Part shown: one piece after another, positions 42,935-50,853 of the stretch
Position numbering within the stretch: position 1 is the first letter of the stretch
Layout of the letters: each line of letters starts with the position of its first letter
From: Flavihumibacter stibioxidans
GTDB lineage: Bacteria > Bacteroidota > Bacteroidia > Chitinophagales > Chitinophagaceae
Direction of reading: 5' to 3'
DNA: 64,000 nucleotides
Assembly: GCF_014332695.1 (NCBI RefSeq)
Contig: NZ_MBUA01000012.1
Span: 553,858 to 617,857 of the forward strand
Position numbers and translations under genes: made by a program
The notes under the pieces: model-generated
Seen by the model: only the letters and a program-made list of their open reading frames with translations
Databases searched by the model: none
What the model was told of the DNA's origin: nothing

Positions 42935-43645
42935 TTATTGGCGTATCAGGTAAGGGCCGATTTTCTCCTTCCAGACAGCGTAACCCTTTGGCGTCATATG
43001 AAGGCTGTCAGAAAGGAACAGCTCCGGATAAGGGCGGCCGTCGGGTTTCAACATCGGCGCATATATGTCAACGTAACCCGTTCTTTTTTCTGTTAACAGG
43101 AATTGCCTGATGGCATTGTTGGCAGCCACCATCCTGTCCTGCATATGCCAGCGACTGGGGCTTGGCTTCATAGACACAAACAGTATCCTAGTTTTTGGCA
43201 AACGGCGGCGGATATCCGAAAATAGCTGTTTGAACCTGTTCACAACAGTTTCAACACGAATGCTGTCACTGGAGGCCACGTCGTTTTCACCGCAATAAAT
43301 AACGATCTGTCTGGGTTTATAGGGATAAATGATATCAGCCTGATATCGAAGCAGGTCTTCAAGTGTGGAACCGCCGAAACCACGGTTAATGATGGTATAT
43401 CCCGGGAAATAATCTGCCACATCTTTCCAGTAGGTAAAGGAAGAACTGCCTATGAAGAGAATCTTTCCCGAAGGAGCGGGGGCAATACTGTCGAGTTTTT
43501 TAAATGACTGTATATCGTTATAAAATGGCGGCCGGGTTTGTGCATTTGCATCAGATCCCGCGATCAGGATGACCAGCAGTACCAGGAACAATACTATAAT
43601 AATGGTTAATCTTTTTATCCATTTGGCTTTATTACTGGCGGACAT
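42935..43645 (-). CDS. SGNH/GDSL-type hydrolase with N-terminal membrane anchor
   Basis: 236 residues from the ATG at 43645. The N-terminus (MSASNKAKWIKRL) is basic and followed by a hydrophobic segment (about 14-30) acting as signal or anchor. The catalytic domain has KILFIGSSSFTYWKD (nucleophile in GSSS, about Ser68), INRGFGGSTLEDLL, VIYCGENDVASSDS (block III), and SLHMTPKGYAVWKEKI (His). A longer frame starting at 43717 would overlap the GH43 gene and lacks a signal at its front, so it was not used. It is likely a carbohydrate or lipid esterase removing acyl groups. It lies between GH43 and GH3 in the locus. Confidence 0.88.
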   Translation of the reverse strand: MSASNKAKWIKRLTIIIVLFLVLLVILIAGSDANAQTRPPFYNDIQSFKKLDSIAPAPSGKILFIGSSSFTYWKDVADYFPGYTIINRGFGGSTLEDLLRYQADIIYPYKPRQIVIYCGENDVASSDSIRVETVVNRFKQLFSDIRRRLPKTRILFVSMKPSPSRWHMQDRMVAANNAIRQFLLTEKRTGYVDIYAPMLKPDGRPYPELFLSDSLHMTPKGYAVWKEKIGPYLIRQ

Positions 43646-43670
43646 GGTTCCGGTTTTGATCGTTTCCAAA

Positions 43671-45455
43671 TTATTCTGATTTAATGATCCTGAACCGGGG
43701 TGACACCCCGTTTTCATTTATGGCTTCAATGGTATAATAGTAGACCTTCATAGCATCCATCCCCTTGAAATAATATTCATTTGCATCATGCACCATTATG
43801 CAATTGTAAAGCTTATCCGGCGCTGTTCCATAATAAATGTTGTAGGCATAGGCATTATCAACCGGCTTCCACTTGATATAAGCACTTCGTTTGTCCTTCT
43901 CCGTTCTCAATACCATAAATGTTTTAACCGGTTCCGGAGCATTGCCATTCCCCTTCCCGAACACCCTTAGGCCTGAGACCGCAAATTTCCCGGTTGGCAT
44001 ATGAATATTCTCGAGTTTGATAAATCTGGCTTTTACCGGTGCGGCCAGTTCCACATAATCATGCGGAACGTCTTTCCTGTTGGTGCTTTTGTCGGTCAGT
44101 ACCTGCCATTTTTTTCCGTCAGCTGAGTAGTGGAGTTTATACTGGTGATAAATCGCAGTTTGCTTACCCAGGAATTCGGCATCCTGGTCGGCATAATTGA
44201 TTTGCACTGCATAAACCGTTGACAATTCACCAAGGTCGGTCTGGATCCATTCGCCTTTGCTGGCCGATGCGGCGCTCCAGTAGGTTTTGATCGATTCATC
44301 CACCGCATGGTTGGCAGAATAAGCGCCGAGAACAGATGAAACCTGTACGGGCTTTTTATAGTTGAGCAACATCCAGCCGGTAAAGCGGCTTTCGAGATGA
44401 TTGGCCTCAGCATCAGGAAGATAATGCGGATAATCGCCAAATGCAGTATTACAATACATTATGCCATCCCTGTCAAAACCTGCCGGCCAGATGCCATTGC
44501 GCCTTTCGAAAGTATTTTTTACACTGATGCCCATGGTGGATATGTGCCACCAGTTTTTCCAGGGATCCTGGTAAGTAGCCCCGTGTCCAGCACCTCTTGC
44601 AAATCCTCCCAGTTTCATACTTAACGGATCCGATTGCGGCGTGAAAGGCCCCAGGGGAGAATCGCCCACTACTACCCCATCTGCATAACCGCTCATCTCT
44701 GTTCCGGGAGCACCATACTGGAGATAATATTTTCCATTGTATTTGGTCATCCAGGCGCCTTCAATAAAGGGATCCAGAAAGGTATTGTCCATGTATTCTC
44801 CAAAGCGCTGCCAGCCATAGCGCCAGTCCTCAAGGAAATACATTTCCTTACGTGTGCCAACAGGCTGAAAGGTTTTGCGGTTCAATTCCACACCGTATAA
44901 AGGATAACGGTTGCTGCTTCCGTTGTACATATAAAAACGACCGTCGTCATCGGCAAAGAAGGCAGGATCCCAGCCGCCGATGTCGAGGGAGTCAAGGGCT
45001 TCTTTCCATTCATTCCCTTTCGGATTGGTGCTCATCCACAACGGGAAATTGCGCGAGTAGGTGGAGCCGAAGACCAGCATGGTATCACCAATTACAACTG
45101 CTGCAGGTGCACATAATTCATCGTATACATTGTGCCAGGGTTTCAGGAATTTTCGGGACACAAAATTCCAGTTCAGCATATCGCTGCTCCACCAATAACC
45201 CCACTGATTGGTAGAGAAAAGATAATAATCTCCCTTATAGGTAACGATAACCGGATCGGCAGTGGCGCGATGGCGGCCCCACTCACTGAAATTGGGGATC
45301 GGCGTATAACCATAATCGAGGTTTATCGGATTGCAGTAGGATTTTTGCTGGGACTGTAGGGAAAAAGCCAGCATCATTGCGCTGCCTATTAATATCATGC
45401 GGAGAAATAGTGGGATGGCAGGATGTAAATACTTCAATAAATGTTGAGTGCTCAT
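43671..45455 (-). CDS. GH43-family glycoside hydrolase with discoidin and Fn3 modules
   Basis: 594 residues with an N-terminal signal (about 1-36). The five-bladed propeller shows the catalytic carboxylates in RATADPVIVTYKGDYYLFST, GGWDPAFFADDDGRFYMYNG and DPFIEGAWMTKYNGKYYLQY. An F5/8-type module follows at about 365-490 (AYSANHAVDESIKTYWSAAS, PVKARFIKLENIHM), then a fibronectin type III-like end. GH43 enzymes include arabinofuranosidases, xylosidases and galactosidases; subfamily was not resolved. It is an unusual partner in a beta-glucan locus and may trim side chains. It starts 9 bp after the DoxX stop codon. Confidence 0.87.
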   Translation of the reverse strand: MSTQHLLKYLHPAIPLFLRMILIGSAMMLAFSLQSQQKSYCNPINLDYGYTPIPNFSEWGRHRATADPVIVTYKGDYYLFSTNQWGYWWSSDMLNWNFVSRKFLKPWHNVYDELCAPAAVVIGDTMLVFGSTYSRNFPLWMSTNPKGNEWKEALDSLDIGGWDPAFFADDDGRFYMYNGSSNRYPLYGVELNRKTFQPVGTRKEMYFLEDWRYGWQRFGEYMDNTFLDPFIEGAWMTKYNGKYYLQYGAPGTEMSGYADGVVVGDSPLGPFTPQSDPLSMKLGGFARGAGHGATYQDPWKNWWHISTMGISVKNTFERRNGIWPAGFDRDGIMYCNTAFGDYPHYLPDAEANHLESRFTGWMLLNYKKPVQVSSVLGAYSANHAVDESIKTYWSAASASKGEWIQTDLGELSTVYAVQINYADQDAEFLGKQTAIYHQYKLHYSADGKKWQVLTDKSTNRKDVPHDYVELAAPVKARFIKLENIHMPTGKFAVSGLRVFGKGNGNAPEPVKTFMVLRTEKDKRSAYIKWKPVDNAYAYNIYYGTAPDKLYNCIMVHDANEYYFKGMDAMKVYYYTIEAINENGVSPRFRIIKSE

Positions 45456-45464
45456 GGGCTAATT

Positions 45465-45884
45465 TTATTTATTTCTCCCAAATAAAATATGATCCAGGCT
45501 ATATTTTCCGGGTCCTGCAAAAAAGAATACCAGGCTGATCAGCACAAATAGAAATGGGTGCTGGTCTTCATAGAATATTTTTCCCTTCCCCATCCCAAAT
45601 GTAATTACCAGCATGGTGCAGGCGAGGGGGATGACAGCAAGCCGGGTAAACAGGCCCAGTGTAAGCAAAAAACCAGACAGTAATTCGGCTGCCTTGCCCA
45701 CAAAGGCCATAGTGGCTGCATACGGGAAATGCAGGTCCGTCAGCCATTTGGCATAGTCCTGCATTTTCTGGTCGTTGAATATTTCCCAGCCATGATAAAC
45801 CATAAAAAGTCCGGTTAATATCCTGACAAAAGCCATACCCGGCTCATACCATATTTTGCAATCGGGTGAGAGGAATTTTTTCAT
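45465..45884 (-). CDS. DoxX-family membrane protein
   Basis: 139 residues from the ATG at 45884, three bases after the GMC stop codon. Four membrane helices with DoxX hallmarks: MAFVRILTGLFMVYHGWEIF, YAATMAFVGKAAELLSGFLL, LGLFTRLAVIPLACTMLVIT and HPFLFVLISLVFFFAGPGKY. DoxX-type proteins interact with quinone or oxidoreductases in some systems. Tight coupling to the GMC gene suggests the pair works together, perhaps passing electrons to the membrane. That role is an inference. A longer upstream frame overlaps the GMC gene and was rejected. Confidence 0.88.
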   Translation of the reverse strand: MKKFLSPDCKIWYEPGMAFVRILTGLFMVYHGWEIFNDQKMQDYAKWLTDLHFPYAATMAFVGKAAELLSGFLLTLGLFTRLAVIPLACTMLVITFGMGKGKIFYEDQHPFLFVLISLVFFFAGPGKYSLDHILFGRNK

Positions 45885-45886
45885 GA

Positions 45887-47599
45887 TTACAGGTTTCCTT
45901 TTTTCAATTCTTCCACTGCATGATTGGCGGCCCTTGCGGTGAAAGCCATGTATAAAATAGAGGGACTCTGGTTTCCTGTACTGGTCATACAGGCACCATC
46001 CGTTACAAAAACATTTTTGCAGGCATGCAACTGGTTCCACTTGTTCAGCATGGAAGTTTTGGGATCATGGCCCATACGCACTCCGCCCATCTCGTGGATA
46101 TCCAGTCCCGGCGGCTGTTTGGTGTCATTGGTAATAATATCTCTTCCACCGGCTTTTTCCATCATTGCCTTACCCTGTTCCAGGAAATCCTTTACCATCC
46201 TGTCATCATTGTCGTCATAGCCAACATCGGTAACCAGCAGCGGGATACCCCACTGGTCTTTTTCCGTGGGACTCAGGTATACGCGGTTGGTTTCTTTCGG
46301 GATGGTTTCTCCCTGCATGTACATATACATACGCCAGCCGCCCGGCTCACTCATGGATTCTTTAAGTTCTGCTCCAATAAGGCCAGGAGCCCCATCGGCA
46401 TTGAATCTTTCACGGTAAGCGCCGGTGAAAATGGTGTAACCGCCAAGGAAGTCCGTATCCTGTTTGCCCAGGTTGCGGAAATTCGGAATAACACATTCGG
46501 CCGGTTTACGCACTTTGAAATATTTGTCGGTAAACCCGTCGATAGCTCCGTTCATACTACCCCGGTAATTGTGAAAACAGATGTATTTGCCAAGCACACC
46601 GCTGTCGTTCCCAAGTCCGTCGGGAAAGCGATCGCTGGTGGAGTTCAGCAGAATAAGGTTGGTGTTCAGGGCTGAGGCATTCAGGAAAATTATCCGGGCG
46701 AAATACTCCGTTGCTTCCTTACTAACGGTATCGATTACGCGCACACCGGCAGCACGTTGATTTTTTTCGTCATATATAATAGAGTGAACAACTGAATGGG
46801 GGCGGATGGTGAGATTTCCGGTTTTAGCCGCCCAGGGAAGGGTGGACGTAACCGAGCTGAAATAGCCGCCAAACGGGCATCCGCGCATGCAGAGGTTGCG
46901 GTTCTGGCATTGCCCCCTGCCCTGTTCGCGGTGAATGTCCGTGGGTTCGGTAAGATGTGCCCAACGGCCGGAGATCAGGTATCGTTTGTATTCCTTCCAG
47001 AACACATCCTTCATGTGCTGCTCTACGCAATTGAGTTCATAGGCCGGCAGGAATTCTCCGTCGGGCATGGAAGGAACGCCGTCTTTATTTCCGCAGATGC
47101 CGGTAAATTTTTCAGTATGGCTGTACCATGGGGCGATATCGGCATAGCGGATTGGCCAGTCTACGGCGAAGCCGAACTGGCCGGGAGCAGTAAACTCGAA
47201 GTCGCTCCACCGCTGGCAGCTCCGGCCCCAGGTGAGTGATTTCCCACCAACCTGGTATCCCCTGATCCAGTCAAATGGTTTCTCCTGGATATAGGGATGG
47301 TCTTTGTCGCGGATGAAAAAATGTTCCGTGTCTTCGGCATAACCTGCCGCTTTGCTGATAAGCGGGTTTTCTTTCAATACTGACTGCGGTATATACCCCC
47401 CGTGCTTCAGTTCCCAGGGGTGTTTATTATAGCCCGGATAATCTTTGATGTGTTCAATATTTCGGCCACGTTCCAGCACCAGGGTTTTCAGTCCCTTTTC
47501 ACACAATTCCTTGGCTGCCCAGCCGCCGCTGATACCGCTCCCAATCACGATGGCATCGTAGCTGTGGGTTGAAACCTGCTTTTTCGGATCTCCTGGCAT
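45887..47599 (-). CDS. GMC-family FAD-dependent oxidoreductase
   Basis: 570 residues. The N-terminal dinucleotide-binding motif is YDAIVIGSGISGGWAAKELC with the acidic end VLERG. GMC hallmarks include GGKSLTWGRSCQRWSDFEF, CMRGCPFGGYFSS, HEMGGVRMGHDP, and the C-terminal TDGACMTSTGNQSPSILYM that holds the active-site His/Asn region. There is no obvious signal peptide. Related Bacteroidota enzymes oxidise sugars, often at C3, and usually pair with a small gluconate-2-dehydrogenase-type subunit; none is present here and a DoxX gene takes its place. Position after the GH144-type genes suggests oxidation of released glucosides. The substrate is not proven. Confidence 0.9.
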   Translation of the reverse strand: MPGDPKKQVSTHSYDAIVIGSGISGGWAAKELCEKGLKTLVLERGRNIEHIKDYPGYNKHPWELKHGGYIPQSVLKENPLISKAAGYAEDTEHFFIRDKDHPYIQEKPFDWIRGYQVGGKSLTWGRSCQRWSDFEFTAPGQFGFAVDWPIRYADIAPWYSHTEKFTGICGNKDGVPSMPDGEFLPAYELNCVEQHMKDVFWKEYKRYLISGRWAHLTEPTDIHREQGRGQCQNRNLCMRGCPFGGYFSSVTSTLPWAAKTGNLTIRPHSVVHSIIYDEKNQRAAGVRVIDTVSKEATEYFARIIFLNASALNTNLILLNSTSDRFPDGLGNDSGVLGKYICFHNYRGSMNGAIDGFTDKYFKVRKPAECVIPNFRNLGKQDTDFLGGYTIFTGAYRERFNADGAPGLIGAELKESMSEPGGWRMYMYMQGETIPKETNRVYLSPTEKDQWGIPLLVTDVGYDDNDDRMVKDFLEQGKAMMEKAGGRDIITNDTKQPPGLDIHEMGGVRMGHDPKTSMLNKWNQLHACKNVFVTDGACMTSTGNQSPSILYMAFTARAANHAVEELKKGNL

Positions 47600-47616
47600 G
47601 ATTATTCGTTTTTTGA

Positions 47617-47647
47617 TTTACCCGTCGGGTGCCACCCGACGGGTAAA
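47617..47647. repeat. Palindromic repeat, family A copy 5 (compensated variant)
   Basis: TTTACCCGTCGGGTG, central C, CACCCGACGGGTAAA. Compared with the other copies, C to T in the left arm is matched by G to A in the right arm, so pairing is kept. It sits in the 83-bp gap between the GMC and GH144-like genes. Confidence 0.92.
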
Positions 47648-47682
47648 ATTTTACAATGGGCCATCGTCCCTGGTTCAGCACA

Positions 47683-49149
47683 TCAATCCCCGCTAATATG
47701 CGGACTTTTAAATCCAAGTTTTTTTAATCCTTTCTGTACTTCGGGGGCGGACATAAATAATTTCCAAAGCAGGCCGGTACGATAGTTTTCAATCATCACA
47801 ATGATGGGGCCCTGGTCAATGGCAAGGTGGCTTTTTGCGTACCAGTTCTGCGTTTCGTTAAAGGCATCCACAAACCCATACTCAGTCCAGATCTTATCAC
47901 CCAGCTCATTATAAAAATGTTTCAGGGCCTGCATGGAATATTCAGGTGTGTAGGGAAAAGCAGAAAGCGCTGCTGTTGGCGTAATGGTGCCATTGTCATT
48001 TGACGGAGAGTGGGCATCGTAACCATGGTAGGTATCACTGGCAGTTAATCCCCAGTTCGATGCACCATATCCTTTGAAATTATTCGGGTTCCTTACACAA
48101 TGTTCGCGGTTGATCAGGGTATGGTTCCTGTTCTGCTCCCAATAATCGGCATACTGGTCCTCAAGGCCTCGCGGGTCCAGTCCCAGGAAAGAATAATGCG
48201 AGAAGAAAAGTGGTCCGCCATAATCAAATCCCAGTGGCAACTTAATGCCATAAAATTCCTTTCCGTTTTTAAAGAAATTGCTCTGCGCCCAGCCCCGGTG
48301 GTACACATTGGCGGAAACGGGATACCGTTCGCCGGAGGCTGCCAGTACATACATGATCAGGCATTCATTGAATCCCCGCACCGGGAAATTCATGGCCCAG
48401 CCGTTATTGGGACTCCAGTGCCAGTAAAGTACTTCCTGGTTGTTGGTAAACCAATCCCATTCGATATCGTTCCACAACCAGCTAATGATATTGCGGAGAT
48501 CCCTTTCGGTGGCATTATCCCCATTGAAATACTGCCTGGCGGTCAGCAGCCCCTGGAAGAGAAAGGATGTTTCCACCAGGTCGGCGCCATCATCTTTCCG
48601 GCTGAAGGGAATTGTTTTTCCGGTGGCGCCATTAAGCCAGTGCGGGAATACACCATGATAGGAATCTGATTTATGCAGGAAGCGCACCATCTTCAGCATA
48701 AACCTGGCGGCGGAATCGCGGGAGATCCATTTCCTTTCGGTGGCAACAATCACTGCCATAATACCAAAACCCGTTCCTCCGGTGGTTACCACTTCGGGAC
48801 CATAGCTATAAGCATTGTTGCTGCGCTCACGCGACAGTCCGGATACCGGGTGTGCAAAATCCCAGAAATAACGGAATGTCTGTTTCTGGACAAGGTCCAG
48901 CAAAGCAGAGTCATCCAGGTTTTTCGGACGTGCAGCTGCGTTGAACTCCACAGAGGCAGCAGGTGCGGGTTTCCTTTTCTGCGCATAGCTATCAACGTTA
49001 AAAGCGACGCCTACCAGCAGGGCCAGGCCGAGCAAACAGCATGTTTTACCAGGTGAACCGGTAAATGCAGTCCGTTTTGGTAATTTACCGGAACTGATTC
49101 CCCGCTTATAATCCAGGGTGTCTGACATGTTTACGAGGGTGTCTGACAT
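47683..49149 (-). CDS. GH144-like protein (glucoamylase-family domain), first copy
   Basis: 488 residues from the ATG at 49149; a second ATG at 49128 is equally possible. The N-terminus MSDTLVNMSDTLDYKRG is translated from a tandem family B repeat; a hydrophobic signal follows (CCLLGLALLVGVAFNVDSYA). The (alpha/alpha)6 domain shows LVQKQTFRYFWDFAHPVSGL, TGGTGFGIMAVIVATERKWI, FPHWLNGATGKTIPFSRKDD with GADLVETSFLFQGLL, and IDQGPIIVMIENYRTGLLWK. Proteins of this type in Chitinophaga are endo-beta-1,2-glucanases (GH144). It is 11 bp downstream of its paralogue. Surface or periplasmic location is expected. Confidence 0.85.
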   Translation of the reverse strand: MSDTLVNMSDTLDYKRGISSGKLPKRTAFTGSPGKTCCLLGLALLVGVAFNVDSYAQKRKPAPAASVEFNAAARPKNLDDSALLDLVQKQTFRYFWDFAHPVSGLSRERSNNAYSYGPEVVTTGGTGFGIMAVIVATERKWISRDSAARFMLKMVRFLHKSDSYHGVFPHWLNGATGKTIPFSRKDDGADLVETSFLFQGLLTARQYFNGDNATERDLRNIISWLWNDIEWDWFTNNQEVLYWHWSPNNGWAMNFPVRGFNECLIMYVLAASGERYPVSANVYHRGWAQSNFFKNGKEFYGIKLPLGFDYGGPLFFSHYSFLGLDPRGLEDQYADYWEQNRNHTLINREHCVRNPNNFKGYGASNWGLTASDTYHGYDAHSPSNDNGTITPTAALSAFPYTPEYSMQALKHFYNELGDKIWTEYGFVDAFNETQNWYAKSHLAIDQGPIIVMIENYRTGLLWKLFMSAPEVQKGLKKLGFKSPHISGD

Positions 49150-49153
49150 GTTT
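49115..49153. repeat. Tandem family B repeat at a gene start
   Basis: AGGGTGTCTGACATGTTT at 49115-49132 and 49136-49153, separated by ACG (period 21). On the minus strand each copy supplies an ATG followed by TCAGACACCCT, giving the duplicated residues MSDTL at the start of the GH144-like gene. Confidence 0.9.
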
Positions 49154-49160
49154 TAAATTT

Positions 49161-50843
49161 TTATAGATACGGTGCAGTGAATCCCAGTTTCTTCATACCA
49201 GCTTTTACTTCGGGCGCACTGGTAAACATATCCCACAACAAGCCTGTACGGTAATTCTCAATCATCACGATTATGGGTCCCTGGTCAATGGCTATGTACG
49301 AATCCGCAAACCAGAGCTCTTTTAAGGAGAATGCATCTACGAATCCATAGTCTTTCCAAAGTTTATCACCAAGAATATAATAAAAGAATTTCAGTGCTTT
49401 CATAGACTGGTCGGGGGTATAGGGGAAGGATGCCAGCGCTGCGGTGGGTGCAATTACCCCCACATCATTTGTGGGCGAACTGGCAGTGTATCCACCTGGG
49501 ATATCGCTAGCTGTTAGTCCCCATATCATGTCACTGTATCCATATTGTCCCTTTGGATTGGCCACGCAGTAATTGTAATTGATCTGCGCATGCGCCGTAT
49601 TCTGGGTCATGTAGTTGGTATATGTATCCGTGAGTCCGGTGGGATTGATACCCATGAAAGAATAATGTGAAAAGAATAATGGTCCGCCGTAAGCCGGTCC
49701 CAGCGGTAGTTTTACTCCCAGATAGGTATTTCCGTTAGTAAATCCATTTCCACCCGCAGAGGCCCATCCCTGTGTATAAACAGAAGCAGGAACAGCATTC
49801 GTGGCAGAAGAAGCTGCCAGTACATAGGTAATAAGGCACTCATTCCAGCCGCGGATCGGCATGTTCATATCCCAGTTATAAGTGGAACTCCAGTGCCAGT
49901 AAAGTACTTCCTCATTGTTCTTCCGGAACCAGTTCCATTCGACCCCGTTACAAATGGTATTGATATCATTTCGCAATGTTGTTTCCTCCGCGCCGGCATC
50001 ATCAAAATACTGGCGGGCAGTAATCAGCCCCATTACCAGGAAGGATGTTTCCACCAGGTCGGCGCCGTTGTCTTTCTGGCTGAAAGCGACCGCGGCTCCT
50101 GTGGCCCCATTGAGCCAGTGAGGGAAGGCACCATGAAATTTTTGCGCCTTTTCCTTCAGGAATGTTACCATAGTTTTCAGCCGCTCCAGACCTTGTGCAC
50201 GCGTAATGAAATTTCTTTCAACGGCAGTAACCAGTGCCATTACACCAAAACCTGATCCGCCGGATGTTACCACATCGCCTGAATTATTTCGTTCCCTGAC
50301 CAGACCGCTGACGGGGTGACCGAAATCCCAGAAATATTTAAAGGTCTGACGCTGCACCAGGGTAAGCAGTTCATCGTCACTGATCGCTGGAAACTTTGAC
50401 GAAGAATCGATCCGGGTTATGAACCGTTTATTGACGGTAGAGATAAAATTGCCACCGGAGGCTGACTTCAGTTCATTGCCAATACTGAATACATATTGGT
50501 TGAGTGCGGACAGGTCGGAGGTTGTTTGCACCACCAAAACAGAATCCTGGTTTTGTAAACTCGTAGTAAACACCGGTGCAGAGCCACCTGAAGCGCTGGT
50601 CAGCGTGACTGCCGCAGCAACAGTAGCAGGTTTTACCGGCTCGCTGAACCGGATGGTGATCGAAGGTTTTGTAGTCACACCATATTCAAGATCATCCATC
50701 GGATCAGTGTTGAGCAGGATTGTTTTTACACTAACCTGTTTGGGCACCACAGGCGCTGGTGCCGGATCTGAGCCCGATTTCCCGCAGGCCATAAAAAAGA
50801 CGATGGCGCTGTAACAAACTACCTTGTAAGCAATCAGTTTCAT
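49161..50843 (-). CDS. GH144-like lipoprotein with N-terminal Ig-like domain, second copy
   Basis: 560 residues. The signal ends in a lipobox-like VFFMACGK (Cys20). An Ig-like (Big_5 type) domain at about 35-140 contains SITIRFSEPVKPATVAAAVT. The catalytic domain follows: LVQRQTFKYFWDFGHPVSGL, SGGSGFGVMALVTAVERNFI, FPHWLNGATGAAVAFSQKDN with GADLVETSFLVMGLI, and IDQGPIIVMIENYRTGLLWD. The core is clearly homologous to the next gene, but this copy carries the extra domain and lipid anchor, suggesting the surface endo-enzyme. The next gene could act on the products inside. The gap to the GH30 gene is 10 bp. Confidence 0.86.
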   Translation of the reverse strand: MKLIAYKVVCYSAIVFFMACGKSGSDPAPAPVVPKQVSVKTILLNTDPMDDLEYGVTTKPSITIRFSEPVKPATVAAAVTLTSASGGSAPVFTTSLQNQDSVLVVQTTSDLSALNQYVFSIGNELKSASGGNFISTVNKRFITRIDSSSKFPAISDDELLTLVQRQTFKYFWDFGHPVSGLVRERNNSGDVVTSGGSGFGVMALVTAVERNFITRAQGLERLKTMVTFLKEKAQKFHGAFPHWLNGATGAAVAFSQKDNGADLVETSFLVMGLITARQYFDDAGAEETTLRNDINTICNGVEWNWFRKNNEEVLYWHWSSTYNWDMNMPIRGWNECLITYVLAASSATNAVPASVYTQGWASAGGNGFTNGNTYLGVKLPLGPAYGGPLFFSHYSFMGINPTGLTDTYTNYMTQNTAHAQINYNYCVANPKGQYGYSDMIWGLTASDIPGGYTASSPTNDVGVIAPTAALASFPYTPDQSMKALKFFYYILGDKLWKDYGFVDAFSLKELWFADSYIAIDQGPIIVMIENYRTGLLWDMFTSAPEVKAGMKKLGFTAPYL

Positions 50844-50853
50844 GGCCTTGTGT

